Origin: Clostridiales bacterium
GTDB taxonomy: Bacteria; Bacillota; Clostridia; Tissierellales; Sedimentibacteraceae
Length of the DNA stretch: 6,238 nucleotides
NCBI GenBank assembly: GCA_003483345.1
Contig: DMWH01000139.1
Coordinates: 1-6,238, forward strand
Reading direction: 5' to 3'
Part shown: positions 1 through 5,173 of the stretch, in pieces
Layout of the letters: every line of letters starts with the position of its first letter
How positions within the stretch are numbered: the first letter of the stretch is position 1
Notes under the pieces: generated by a model
Databases searched by the model: none
The model's input: only the letters and a program-made list of their open reading frames with translations
What the model was told of the DNA's origin: nothing
Position numbers and translations under genes: made by a program

Positions 1-1
1 A

Positions 2-37
2 TACACAGATGATGTTACAGTACACATAGTGCAATAA
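2..37 (+). CDS. Possible C-terminal tail of an off-window gene
   Basis: Frame 2 is open from the left edge and ends at TAA 35-37, giving the 11 residues YTDDVTVHIVQ. A strong plus-strand intrinsic terminator follows 54 bp later (91-116), as expected if a gene ends here. The two other plus frames stop at 10-12 and 27-29. The DDVTV string is reminiscent of the end of PP2C/SpoIIE-type phosphatases (DD-x-TV), but eleven residues cannot establish a family. This is inference from position and the terminator. Confidence 0.3.
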   Translation, partial: YTDDVTVHIVQ

Positions 38-90
38 GGCTTGTCCGATTTTGCGTCATACAATAAAGTCATAAACTGACAAAGCAAGAT

Positions 91-116
91 AAAGAGCTGT
101 AAAAGCTCTTTTTTTT
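91..116 (+). terminator. Intrinsic terminator
   Basis: A perfect 8-bp stem AAAGAGCT (91-98) / AGCTCTTT (104-111) with loop GTAAA runs into an eight-T tract (109-116). The minus strand has no comparable U-tract, so it acts on plus-strand transcripts, probably of the gene ending at 37. Confidence 0.75.
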
Positions 117-132
117 GTCCCGTTTTTATGTT

Positions 133-162
133 GAATATTAATAATTATATTTGCGTATCATA
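133..162 (+). promoter_or_regulatory. Bipartite sporulation-type promoter candidate
   Basis: GAATATT (133-139), a 14-nt spacer, then CGTATCATA (154-162). The -35 half matches the published sigma-E consensus KMATATT perfectly. The -10 half shares the CnTAnnAT framework with CATACANT but has G at the second position. Four other intergenic sites in the window have the same two boxes at the same spacing. It precedes the 25-codon ORF at 193 by about 30 bp, right for a short leader carrying GGAAG. Confidence 0.5.
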
Positions 163-192
163 TTAATGAACACATTTAAACGGAAGATATCA

Positions 193-270
193 ATGAATAA
201 TATATTTGATAACAATGAAGCTGCAATCACTCAACTTAAACGTGACAAACATGCTTTGCTTGAGAGTTAA
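193..270 (+). CDS. Candidate 25-aa small protein
   Basis: ATG 193 to TAA 268-270 encodes 25 residues beginning MNNIFDNNEAAI, hydrophilic, with a basic stretch (LKRDK) and ending in LLES. A GGAAG Shine-Dalgarno-like element (182-186) lies 6 nt before the ATG, and a promoter-like element ends at 162, so promoter, leader, RBS and ORF are in register. Strong hairpins follow at 335-379. No signal peptide or membrane segment is visible, and no family was recognised. It could be a genuine sporulation-expressed microprotein, or the surviving N-terminus of a decayed gene, since no continuation is seen in the same frame after the stop. The short length is the main reason for caution. Confidence 0.35.
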   Translation: MNNIFDNNEAAITQLKRDKHALLES

Positions 271-327
271 TAGAACTACAATAGAATGTAAAATTATATC
301 TTATTTTTTATCTTTAATAGAACCACA
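267..327 (+). repeat. Direct repeat pair TTAATAGAACYACA
   Basis: TTAATAGAACTACA (267-280) and TTAATAGAACCACA (314-327) are 14-mers differing at one base, 47 bp apart. The first begins at the stop of the 25-aa ORF. This could be a small local duplication. No function is evident. Confidence 0.4.
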
Positions 328-334
328 GTGGGAA

Positions 335-382
335 GGGAAGGAGCCTTTAGGCTCCTTTCCCAGATATACAAGCATATCTTTT
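335..382 (+). terminator. Tandem hairpins, possible terminator
   Basis: The first hairpin pairs GGGAAGGAGCC (335-345) with GGCTCCTTTCCC (350-361) around loop TTTA, with one bulged base. The second pairs AGATAT (362-367) with ATATCT (374-379) and runs into TTTT (379-382). The strong GC stem lacks its own U-tract and the following U-run is short, so termination is plausible but not certain. It may end the transcript of the 193-270 ORF. Confidence 0.4.
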
Positions 383-465
383 ATATACCCCCGACATCAG
401 GATCAAAATAACAGCCTTTAAAATAAACTACCCAATGCGTCCACTTCACACTGTCAAATGGCCAT

Positions 466-492
466 AAAAAAAACCGCCGCTTGAATGCGGCG
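466..492 (-). terminator. Intrinsic terminator, minus strand
   Basis: On the minus strand, CGCCGC (492-487), loop ATTCAA, GCGGCG (480-475), then one G and eight T (473-466). This is a textbook rho-independent terminator. It lies about 430 bp past the helicase stop and only about 40 bp past a minus-strand promoter candidate, so it may end either the helicase transcript or a very short RNA. Confidence 0.75.
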
Positions 493-530
493 TGAAAAAT
501 GGATGTAAAAATGTAGACAATAAAAAGATA

Positions 531-560
531 TATAATACGCAGTTTAAATACATGATATTC
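531..560 (-). promoter_or_regulatory. Bipartite sporulation-type promoter candidate
   Basis: On the minus strand, GAATATC (560-554), 14 nt, CGTATTATA (539-531). Box sequences and spacing match the yyaC and 5457-5486 copies. A start site near 523 would give a transcript of about 58 nt before the terminator at 466, with no ORF that has an RBS. Confidence 0.45.
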
Positions 561-569
561 TGACGATAT

Positions 570-599
570 TTTATAGCACAAATCAACTTTTATATACAA
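570..599 (-). promoter_or_regulatory. Possible sigma-A promoter, minus strand
   Basis: TTGTAT (599-594), an 18-nt spacer and TATAAA (575-570) on the minus strand. It would start a transcript near 563 that ends at the 466-492 terminator, about 100 nt. In such AT-rich DNA the match may be chance. Confidence 0.25.
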
Positions 600-690
600 G
601 GTAATGTTAATACTCATGTAGGGGATAAATCGTGCGTTAAAACGCATTTAAAAGCCTCACAAGGAATTAAAACATTGTTAAAAATTGTTT

Positions 691-720
691 TGTCGCAAAA
701 TGGCTCTTTTGCGACATTTT
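691..720 (+). terminator. 10-bp perfect hairpin with short T run
   Basis: TGTCGCAAAA (691-700), loop TGGCTC, TTTTGCGACA (707-716), then TTTT. The stem is too long and perfect to be accidental. On the plus strand it can act as a weak terminator, but no plus-strand gene is visible upstream of it. It could instead be a structured element in the helicase 3' region or a dispersed palindromic repeat. Confidence 0.4.
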
Positions 721-816
721 ACCTCTGTGACTAAAGAGACCTATAGGCATTGGAATTTCAACGTTCTTTGAATTATATATTGCTTATATATCCAAGAAAT
801 TAGGCATATTTGATTA

Positions 817-930
817 TTATTCATTCAAATCATATAAATTTACATCTGATTCTGCATAAAATTCAAAAATCATACAAAATTTTCTCTTAAATTTCTCAAT
901 GATTATCCCGTAAAAAATCTTATACGCCAT
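817..930 (-). CDS. Possible 37-aa ORF overlapping helicase stop
   Basis: ATG at 930-928 lies inside the last helicase codons (11-bp overlap) and the frame runs 37 codons to TAA 819-817. The protein starts MAYKIFYGIIIEKF and ends AESDVNLYDLNE, with a hydrophobic/basic first half and an acidic tail. A stop-start overlap of this kind is typical of translationally coupled genes. However, only an A-run precedes the ATG instead of a Shine-Dalgarno sequence, and an open frame of this length can occur by chance in AT-rich DNA. No family recognised. Confidence 0.2.
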   Translation of the reverse strand: MAYKIFYGIIIEKFKRKFCMIFEFYAESDVNLYDLNE

Positions 931-3133
931 CTTTTTTATAAAGTTTTATTAAATTATTCTTGCAGCAAAAATCAAATGATAAACTTTTTATGGTATTGTC
1001 CTCAAACATTACGTGCAAAATTCCTTCCTCGAATTTCTTTATAAGGCCGACACCCAGTTTTTTATGTTTTATGTAAATATTTTGATTATCAAAGTATTTC
1101 AGACTTTCCTTAAGTTTTTCAGTTTCATTTATGCCGAAATATTCCTCCGGCTTTTTTATGTTAAAAAATTCTATAGCATCTCTGTGCAGGTCTTTTTCTT
1201 CGGGCTTATTTAAATTTTGTTCTTTCTCCTGCTTTTCTCTTAACTTGTCAATGTCCATAACCTTTTTTCTCATTTCAAGTTTTTCCATAACATCATAAAC
1301 TTCGTCAATAAACAAGGAATAATAATTCTTGATGCTGTAAAGGACAATTTCCTTTCTGGCTCTTGTCATGCTTACATAGAAAAGCCTTCTTTCCTCTTCC
1401 ATTACCCTTCTGTTTCCCCTTTGAGCTTCGTCAAAGCTTGAATATGTCGGAAAAGTTCCGTTGACGGCATCTATTATATAGACCTTATCCCACTCAAGGC
1501 CCTTACTGGAATGAGAGGTTGACAAAACAACCGGGTTATTATCCTTATTGTAAACTGCATTCTGCATTATGAGCTTTAAATTTTCAATCTTTTCCCTTAA
1601 TTCTTCGACGGTCTTCAGGCCCTGCGACAATAACTTAAGGGTAGAAAAGATTATATAATTGCTTTTATTAAGCTTATTGTATTCAAGACCGTTTTTAATA
1701 ATATTAAGCATTTCTTCGGGAGTTTTGTTCTTCAATGCGGCAAAATCCCTTTTCATGGCCATAACATTGTCTTTCTGATAGTCGGTAATCTTTAAAAGCA
1801 TCATCCTATCAAATATGGGAAGGTCCTGATTCATGAATTTTATAGCTTCTATCATATTTTTTGATATGAAGTACCCGCTTAATTTGTAATAAATTTTTTC
1901 AAAGGATTTAATGTCCTTATTATTCAAGCCCACATTGATTATGGAAAACACATCATCAAGCATCCAATGGTCGAAGAAATAATTTTTAAAGCCCTTTAAT
2001 TTAAACGGCACATGGGCTTTTGACAATAAATCCACCAGAGACACTGCCGATATATTGTTTCTATATAAAACGGCTGTGGTAATATTTGTATTTCTGTATT
2101 TAAGCTTACCTGCAAGGTCCAGAAGCTGGTCTGTCTTATCCTCCGCTGTAGTGATTATGATTTCTTTTCCGGACGGGTTTTCGGTAAACATCTCCTTATT
2201 AAACCTTACTTCATTTTCTTTTATAAATTCGTTGCAAGCGGAGACAATCTCCGGGGTTGACCTGAAATTCTGTTCCATATATAAAACTTTCACATCTTCA
2301 TAGGTATCTTTTATGCTCAGCAAAAATTCAGGATAAGCCCCTCTAAACCCGTAAATGGACTGGTCATCATCAGCCACGTAAAAAACATTCCTGCTCTTGC
2401 TTCCGAGAACCCTTATAATTTCATGCTGGACTTTTGAAGTATCCTGAGCTTCATCAACCTGAATGAACTTGTACTGGTATTTCTCCAGAATTTTTCTGTC
2501 CTTTCCCAAAATATCAAGGCACATGGTAAGCATATCGTCATAATCTATAAAGGAATTTTTCCTCTTATATCTCTCATATTTCTCAAAAATTTCCTCAAAA
2601 TTCTTTATACCCAGATTATACTTCCAGAATTCGTTTTTCTTAAGCATCATATTTTTGACAAAGCCAACCTTGTTTGCCAAATCTTCTATTTCCTCATCGG
2701 TTATGAAGGCATCGTTCACTATCCTGTAAATCTGTCTTAAAACTTTTGTTTTCGTCGGTCTTTCCCCTGCTTTGTCATCTTTTTCCTCTATAAGCGTTAC
2801 ATTTATTCTATGTTTATAGTTATATTCCCTCAGTATCGAATAAGCAAGGCTGTGAATAGTTGAAAACCTTACATTGTATTCGCTGCCAAATAACTTCTCA
2901 AATCTTTCAGCCATATCCTTAGTAGATACTTTTCCGAATGTAACTGTAAGTATATCTTTGGGGTTTATGCCTTGGTCTATCATGTAAGCGGTCCTGCACA
3001 GGAGAGTTTGAGTTTTGCCTGCTCCGGGAACTGCTAACACAAGCGTATGTCCATAAATATTTATAACGGCTTCCTTCTGTTGTTCTGTCAGGTTTATGCC
3101 ATGCTCTTCCCTTAATTTTTCAAAGAAATCCAA
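920..3133 (-). CDS. UvrD/PcrA-type SF1 ATP-dependent DNA helicase
   Basis: A 737-aa superfamily 1A 3'-5' helicase expected to unwind DNA in repair or replication-conflict resolution. Visible motifs in order: Q motif LTEQQKEAV (15-23), Walker A PGAGKT (36-41), Ia (61-78), Ib FSTIHSLA (90-97), IDYDDM (196-201), Walker B VDEAQDT (226-232), III DDDQSIYGFRGA (255-266), IV QNFRSTPEIV (288-297), V HSSKGLEWDKVYI (541-553) and VI RRLFYVSMTRARKEI (582-596). After a charged linker (about 615-670), residues 688-732 (HKKLGVGLI..FEDNTIKSL) resemble the Tudor-like C-terminal domain of PcrA/UvrD that contacts RNA polymerase. All catalytic motifs are intact, so it should be active. The start is TTG at 3133, nine bases after AAGGAGG (3149-3143), and the frame is closed upstream by TAG with no ATG. 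PcrA or a paralogous UvrD-like helicase cannot be told apart here, so no symbol is given. Confidence 0.96.
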   Translation of the reverse strand: MDFFEKLREEHGINLTEQQKEAVINIYGHTLVLAVPGAGKTQTLLCRTAYMIDQGINPKDILTVTFGKVSTKDMAERFEKLFGSEYNVRFSTIHSLAYSILREYNYKHRINVTLIEEKDDKAGERPTKTKVLRQIYRIVNDAFITDEEIEDLANKVGFVKNMMLKKNEFWKYNLGIKNFEEIFEKYERYKRKNSFIDYDDMLTMCLDILGKDRKILEKYQYKFIQVDEAQDTSKVQHEIIRVLGSKSRNVFYVADDDQSIYGFRGAYPEFLLSIKDTYEDVKVLYMEQNFRSTPEIVSACNEFIKENEVRFNKEMFTENPSGKEIIITTAEDKTDQLLDLAGKLKYRNTNITTAVLYRNNISAVSLVDLLSKAHVPFKLKGFKNYFFDHWMLDDVFSIINVGLNNKDIKSFEKIYYKLSGYFISKNMIEAIKFMNQDLPIFDRMMLLKITDYQKDNVMAMKRDFAALKNKTPEEMLNIIKNGLEYNKLNKSNYIIFSTLKLLSQGLKTVEELREKIENLKLIMQNAVYNKDNNPVVLSTSHSSKGLEWDKVYIIDAVNGTFPTYSSFDEAQRGNRRVMEEERRLFYVSMTRARKEIVLYSIKNYYSLFIDEVYDVMEKLEMRKKVMDIDKLREKQEKEQNLNKPEEKDLHRDAIEFFNIKKPEEYFGINETEKLKESLKYFDNQNIYIKHKKLGVGLIKKFEEGILHVMFEDNTIKSLSFDFCCKNNLIKLYKKDGV

Positions 3134-3165
3134 TGATCCTTTCCTCCTTATTTTATTCTATATTA

Positions 3166-3195
3166 TATAATACGCATTTTATTATTATTTTATCA
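3166..3195 (-). promoter_or_regulatory. Weak sixth copy of the bipartite element
   Basis: On the minus strand, TGATAAA (3195-3189), 14 nt, CGTATTATA (3174-3166). The -10 half is identical to the strong copies and spacing is preserved, but the -35 half keeps only the ATA core. It overlaps the -10 of the sigma-A promoter at 3187-3214, which could give the helicase two promoters. Confidence 0.25.
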
Positions 3196-3214
3196 TTGTT
3201 CATAAATCTGTCAA
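3187..3214 (-). promoter_or_regulatory. Sigma-A promoter of the helicase
   Basis: On the minus strand, a consensus -35 TTGACA (3214-3209), a 16-nt spacer and -10 TAAAAT (3192-3187) preceded by TG at the extended -10 position. It implies a leader of about 45 nt before the TTG start at 3133. Confidence 0.6.
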
Positions 3215-3238
3215 AATAAATAAACAAAATCCGGCATA

Positions 3239-3268
3239 GAATATATTTTTTGCACTTTGCGTATTATA
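3239..3268 (+). promoter_or_regulatory. Bipartite sporulation-type promoter of yyaC
   Basis: GAATATA (3239-3245), 14 nt, CGTATTATA (3260-3268), about 30 bp before the yyaC ATG. The boxes and spacing equal those at 5457-5486 and 531-560. The downstream gene belongs to a sporulation-specific family, which supports a sporulation sigma factor. An alternative sigma-A reading (TTGCAC 3250-3255 with TATTAA) is poorer. Confidence 0.55.
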
Positions 3269-3298
3269 TATTATTAAAGAGAAAAAGTGAGGTTAATA

Positions 3299-3832
3299 AT
3301 GGAAAAATTCTTGGTTCATTACAAAGACATGAATGTGCCGGACAAAATAGGAGAGTATTTGAAAGAACACATGAAAGGGCGGACTGCCATAGTATGTATC
3401 GGGACAGACAAATGTATAATAGACTGTTTGGGTCCCCTGACAGGTACATTCCTGTTGGAAAAGAATATTTCAGCAGATGTCTACGGAACCTTAACAGATC
3501 CTGTTCATGCTCTCAATATTCACCGGATTGTAAAATTAATTGATAAGAAAAAATATGACACAGTAATTGCCTTGGATGCCTGCTTTACAAGTTCAAAAAA
3601 AATCGGGGCCATAGAAATAGCATCCGGCTCTATCTTCCCCGGAAAGGCAATAGGGAAAAATTTACCGAAGGTTGGAGACATTTCAATTATTGGAGTAATG
3701 GAAGAGGTAGAAATTGATTTTAAACTGTTAATGAATATAGTAAGGCTTTCATTTGTATATGAAATGGCACAAATTTTAAGTAGCGGAATTGTTTTGGCTG
3801 AAGAAAAGGTTAAAAAAAATAAACTTGCATAA
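3299..3832 (+). CDS. yyaC: Sporulation protein YyaC, GPR-like putative spore protease
   Basis: A 177-aa protein recognised as the YyaC family (DUF1256), found in endospore formers and related to the germination protease GPR in a HybD-like fold. Its substrate is not established. Family landmarks: CIGTDKCIIDCLGPLTG (33-49), YGTLTDPVHALNI (62-74), a central strand with LDACF (92-96), GSIFPGKAIGK (110-120) and GDISIIGVM (126-134). There is no signal peptide or membrane segment, so it is cytosolic, and the length is normal for the family. The start is ATG 3299; a GTG at 3287 in the same frame is part of the Shine-Dalgarno GTGAGG (3287-3292) and is rejected. It is a single-gene unit with a sporulation-type promoter at 3239-3268, and its stop codon lies inside the terminator stem. 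Divergent from the helicase. Confidence 0.95.
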   Translation: MEKFLVHYKDMNVPDKIGEYLKEHMKGRTAIVCIGTDKCIIDCLGPLTGTFLLEKNISADVYGTLTDPVHALNIHRIVKLIDKKKYDTVIALDACFTSSKKIGAIEIASGSIFPGKAIGKNLPKVGDISIIGVMEEVEIDFKLLMNIVRLSFVYEMAQILSSGIVLAEEKVKKNKLA

Positions 3833-3853
3833 TTATTTTTATGCAAGTTTTTT
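3812..3853. terminator. Bidirectional terminator between yyaC and zinc protein gene
   Basis: A 12-bp perfect stem (3821-3832 with 3839-3850) and loop TTATTT. The plus strand continues in a T-run to 3853, and the minus strand continues into eight T (complement of 3812-3819). It serves both convergent genes and contains the last three sense codons and the stop of yyaC. Confidence 0.88.
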
Positions 3854-3861
3854 GTATTACC

Positions 3862-4122
3862 TCATGCCTCATCAATACATCCGCATGATATAAGCTGCCC
3901 GCCGCATACGGGACATCTTTCGGTGTCGCATCCTACATGATGATAGTGGCCTATTTTGGCTCCACAGTCTCCACACCTGCTGTTATTATCGGCTCCTTCC
4001 AGCCAGTCTCCTTTGTCTCCGACTTTTATGGGATCATACTCCTTGCCGTTGTGAATAATGGAAACTTTTACGCACCCGTTAGCTGTAAGCATTTCCTTAC
4101 TACAGATATTGCACTTCGACAT
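3862..4122 (-). CDS. Small Cys/His-rich zinc-binding protein
   Basis: An 86-aa protein that probably binds more than one zinc. Potential ligands: CNIC (C4, C7), C17, CGDC (C50, C53), H59, H61, H62, C65, CPVC (C70, C73), C80 and C82. The C-terminal part [24 protein letters not shown] has the look of a conserved small-protein family, but I cannot name it or assign a function. Between the knuckles lies a hydrophilic stretch (residues 20-48), so this is not a plain rubredoxin or ribosomal zinc ribbon. ATG 4122 has an excellent RBS, AAGGAGGAG (4136-4128). Upstream is a leader of up to 160 nt with a promoter candidate at 4289-4318, a 16-bp palindrome and two tiny ORFs. It ends at the terminator shared with yyaC. 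Confidence 0.85.
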   Translation of the reverse strand: MSKCNICSKEMLTANGCVKVSIIHNGKEYDPIKVGDKGDWLEGADNNSRCGDCGAKIGHYHHVGCDTERCPVCGGQLISCGCIDEA

Positions 4123-4134
4123 TTTAACTCCTCC

Positions 4135-4200
4135 TTATTTTTTATTATACATAGGATAATAAATCCTTAGTATTACTTTCTTAATTTTTTTCTTTTTCAT
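4135..4200 (-). CDS. Possible 21-aa basic leader peptide
   Basis: ATG 4200 to TAA 4137-4135 encodes 21 residues starting MKKKKIKKVILR, very basic. Its stop codon overlaps the Shine-Dalgarno of the zinc protein gene (TAAGGAGG), the same stop-in-RBS arrangement as at the gene junctions at 4930, 5179 and 5694. It directly follows, in frame, the TAG of a 9-codon ORF (4230-4201) that has GAGGAAG five bases before its ATG. It has no RBS of its own and is rich in A-tract codons, so chance is a real alternative. Confidence 0.2.
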   Translation of the reverse strand: MKKKKIKKVILRIYYPMYNKK

Positions 4201-4255
4201 CTAAGAAATTTTAAAAGATTTATTGTCCATAAAAACTTCCTCATCTCCTTCTGTT

Positions 4256-4271
4256 AGTGTAAATTTACACT
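4256..4271. promoter_or_regulatory. 16-bp perfect palindrome, operator candidate
   Basis: AGTGTAAATTTACACT is perfectly self-complementary over 16 bp. It lies between the divergent zinc protein and 4395 genes, about 10-25 nt downstream of the start site inferred for the minus promoter at 4289-4318. That is a typical position for a dimeric repressor operator. I do not match it to a known regulator. Confidence 0.45.
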
Positions 4272-4288
4272 CCTTTTTAGATTTGTCT

Positions 4289-4318
4289 TATAGTACGCTT
4301 TTCGTATTTATTTTATTC
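4289..4318 (-). promoter_or_regulatory. Bipartite sporulation-type promoter candidate
   Basis: On the minus strand, GAATAAA (4318-4312), 14 nt, CGTACTATA (4297-4289). It is slightly divergent from the other copies but has the same spacing. Transcription would start near 4282 and run through a leader of about 160 nt into the zinc protein gene. Confidence 0.4.
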
Positions 4319-4358
4319 CGTTTCATGTAATTTATTAGACAATATTCCCTCTATAATA

Positions 4359-4367
4359 TGATATAAT
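4359..4367 (+). promoter_or_regulatory. Extended -10 promoter of the 4395 gene
   Basis: TGATATAAT is a perfect extended -10 (TGnTATAAT) about 28 bp before the start codon. A TAGACA at 4336-4341 resembles a -35 but its 20-nt spacer is long, so the extended -10 probably carries the promoter. Confidence 0.5.
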
Positions 4368-4394
4368 AAAATCAAAAAAAAGGATTGATGTTTT

Positions 4395-4625
4395 TTGAAA
4401 ATAATGAACGAGCCCATAAAAGTCATGGCCGTTTTTGAAAAGAACGGCAAAATTACCCCAATTAAATTCAGGCTTAATGATCAGGTTGTAAAAGTACAGA
4501 AAATACTAAAAACATACGAAACAGGCAACAGATATGTGATGTTTGTATGTGAACATAACGGAAAAGACATTTATGAATTAAAATATGATATTAAAGAGAA
4601 CCTCTGGTATCTTTACAAAAAATAA
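4395..4625 (+). CDS. Conserved-looking 76-aa protein, DUF6504-like
   Basis: A 76-aa soluble protein rich in beta-strand pattern: VMAVFEKNGKITPIKFRLND, then a basic valine-rich strand, a central YVMFVCEHNGKDIYELKYD and a closing NLWYLYKK. The order (strand, F-R-x-ND/WKD turn, hydrophobic strand, YEL strand, final W-x-L) resembles small beta-barrel proteins of the DUF6504 type, which in other bacteria lie near DinB polymerases. This is a resemblance from memory and the function is unknown. The start chosen is TTG 4395, ten bases after AAAGGA (ending 4384). ATG 4404 in the same frame is 19 bases from it, too far, and ATG 4388 is out of frame with a short product. It is a single gene with its own sigma-A promoter, and its stop (4623-4625) runs into the shared terminator. 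Confidence 0.85.
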   Translation: MKIMNEPIKVMAVFEKNGKITPIKFRLNDQVVKVQKILKTYETGNRYVMFVCEHNGKDIYELKYDIKENLWYLYKK

Positions 4626-4650
4626 AAAAGAGCTTTAAAAGCTCTTTTTT
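4624..4650. terminator. Bidirectional terminator
   Basis: An 11-bp stem (4624-4634 with 4640-4650), loop TTAAA, with A-tract and T-tract on the two arms so that both strands end in U-runs. It lies between the convergent 4395 and 4649 genes and overlaps both stop codons. Confidence 0.85.
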
Positions 4651-4915
4651 ATTCTGCTATCACGACCAAAACAGGAAATATTTTTTTGTCAAAATTCTTG
4701 GAGTTTATTAAGCTCCCCGCTAAAATTGTATTGTCATATTCCTTCCGGTCCATTATTCTGAACTCCTGAACCTTATAGTGGTCTGTATTTCCGTCGAAAT
4801 CAACAGAAAAGATATTATCTGTATAAATTTTCTTTACGGCATTCTCATGGTATCTGTAAACTTCGGAATAGTTATATACCCCTTTAAGTTTTTCCTTAAG
4901 TTCATCTATTCTCAT
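4649..4915 (-). CDS. Hypothetical protein, 88 aa
   Basis: An 88-aa protein of unknown function. The first 15 residues (MRIDELKEKLKGVYN) look helical. The middle (about 31-55) is a mixed polar segment with alternating hydrophobics (NIFSVDFDG, YKVQEFRIM), and the C-terminus is a hydrophobic strand (FPVLVVIAE). There is no signal peptide, cysteine cluster or recognisable motif, so it is probably a small cytosolic alpha/beta protein. The start ATG 4915 is well supported: AAGGAG (4930-4925) is nine bases upstream and overlaps the TAA stop of the previous gene, implying translational coupling. It is the last gene of a three-gene unit (5373 to 4649) and ends in the bidirectional terminator. Confidence 0.82.
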   Translation of the reverse strand: MRIDELKEKLKGVYNYSEVYRYHENAVKKIYTDNIFSVDFDGNTDHYKVQEFRIMDRKEYDNTILAGSLINSKNFDKKIFPVLVVIAE

Positions 4916-4929
4916 GTGCAGCCTCTCCT

Positions 4930-5169
4930 TTAGAAACTTTTCAAAAGATATTCCGATTTAATTGAAATTTCGTAGAAGTTGCCATAATCGTCCATGTAAA
5001 TGTCTTTAGTGTCCGTGCTTTGGGTTTTTCTGTATCCCTCATCGATATGTTCTTCGGTAAGCCTTTCTTTTTCTTTTTCCGCATCGGCTATAAACTCAAA
5101 CGGTGTTACATAGATTTCTTTTTCTCCTGAAGCCAAAATGTTTAATTCGGTAACAATGTAAATCTCTAT
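4930..5169 (-). CDS. Hypothetical protein with non-canonical start, about 79 aa
   Basis: The function is unknown. The nearest conventional start is TTG 5136 (68 aa), but no Shine-Dalgarno precedes it. A perfect AGGAGGG (5180-5174) lies further upstream, and 5 nt after AGGAGG comes ATA (5169) in frame, giving N-terminus (M)EIYIVTELNILASGEKEI. Those added residues look coding: a strand with the IYIVTE pattern leading into GEKEIYVTPFEF, then a helix DAEKEKERLTEEHIDEG and a closing strand NFYEISIK. The overall strand-strand-helix-strand layout loosely resembles small DUF7336-like proteins. I annotate from ATA; ATT 5163 is another option. If the codon was once ATG, a point mutation may have weakened expression. 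The only internal Met (residue 59) is too late. Middle gene of the three-gene unit, with TAA overlapping the next RBS. Confidence 0.72.
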   Translation of the reverse strand: MEIYIVTELNILASGEKEIYVTPFEFIADAEKEKERLTEEHIDEGYRKTQSTDTKDIYMDDYGNFYEISIKSEYLLKSF

Positions 5170-5173
5170 AATT

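Larger units (their letters stand above)
271..816. other. Gene-poor intergenic region
   Basis: No convincing protein gene is seen here. It holds the direct repeat and tandem hairpins (267-382), a minus-strand terminator (466-492), a bipartite promoter candidate (531-560 minus), a possible sigma-A promoter (570-599 minus), a small inverted repeat TGCGTT-AA-AACGCA (633-646) and a 10-bp perfect hairpin (691-716). An 88-codon minus frame (381-647) spans the terminator and promoter and has no ribosome-binding site. Its last third has a protein-like look (see findings) and may be a decayed fragment. Confidence 0.5.

Noticed and set aside
57..64. CATACAAT, an exact sigma-E -10 consensus
   Set aside because: No matching -35 box 14-15 nt upstream and no ORF positioned for it.
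206..421. 71-codon plus-strand ORF
   Set aside because: No RBS; it overlaps the better-supported 25-codon ORF in another frame and runs through two hairpins.
381..647. 88-codon minus-strand ORF as an intact gene
   Set aside because: It spans a strong terminator and a promoter candidate on its own strand and lacks an RBS; only its last third looks protein-like and is listed as a possible remnant.
667..717. 16-codon minus ORF within the hairpin region
   Set aside because: It is largely the palindrome read as codons; too short to call without conservation.
1013..2303. Plus-strand ORFs inside the helicase gene (1013-1213, 2055-2303)
   Set aside because: Antisense shadows of a strongly conserved coding sequence, without RBS.
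3287..3298. GTG start for yyaC
   Set aside because: The GTG is part of the Shine-Dalgarno of ATG 3299.
3264..3846. ORFs at 3250-3543 (+), 3264-3449 (-) and 3520-3846 (-)
   Set aside because: Shadows of yyaC in other frames.
3937..4170. 77-codon plus-strand ORF
   Set aside because: Antisense to the Cys-rich gene, which has a perfect RBS and clear metal-binding motifs.
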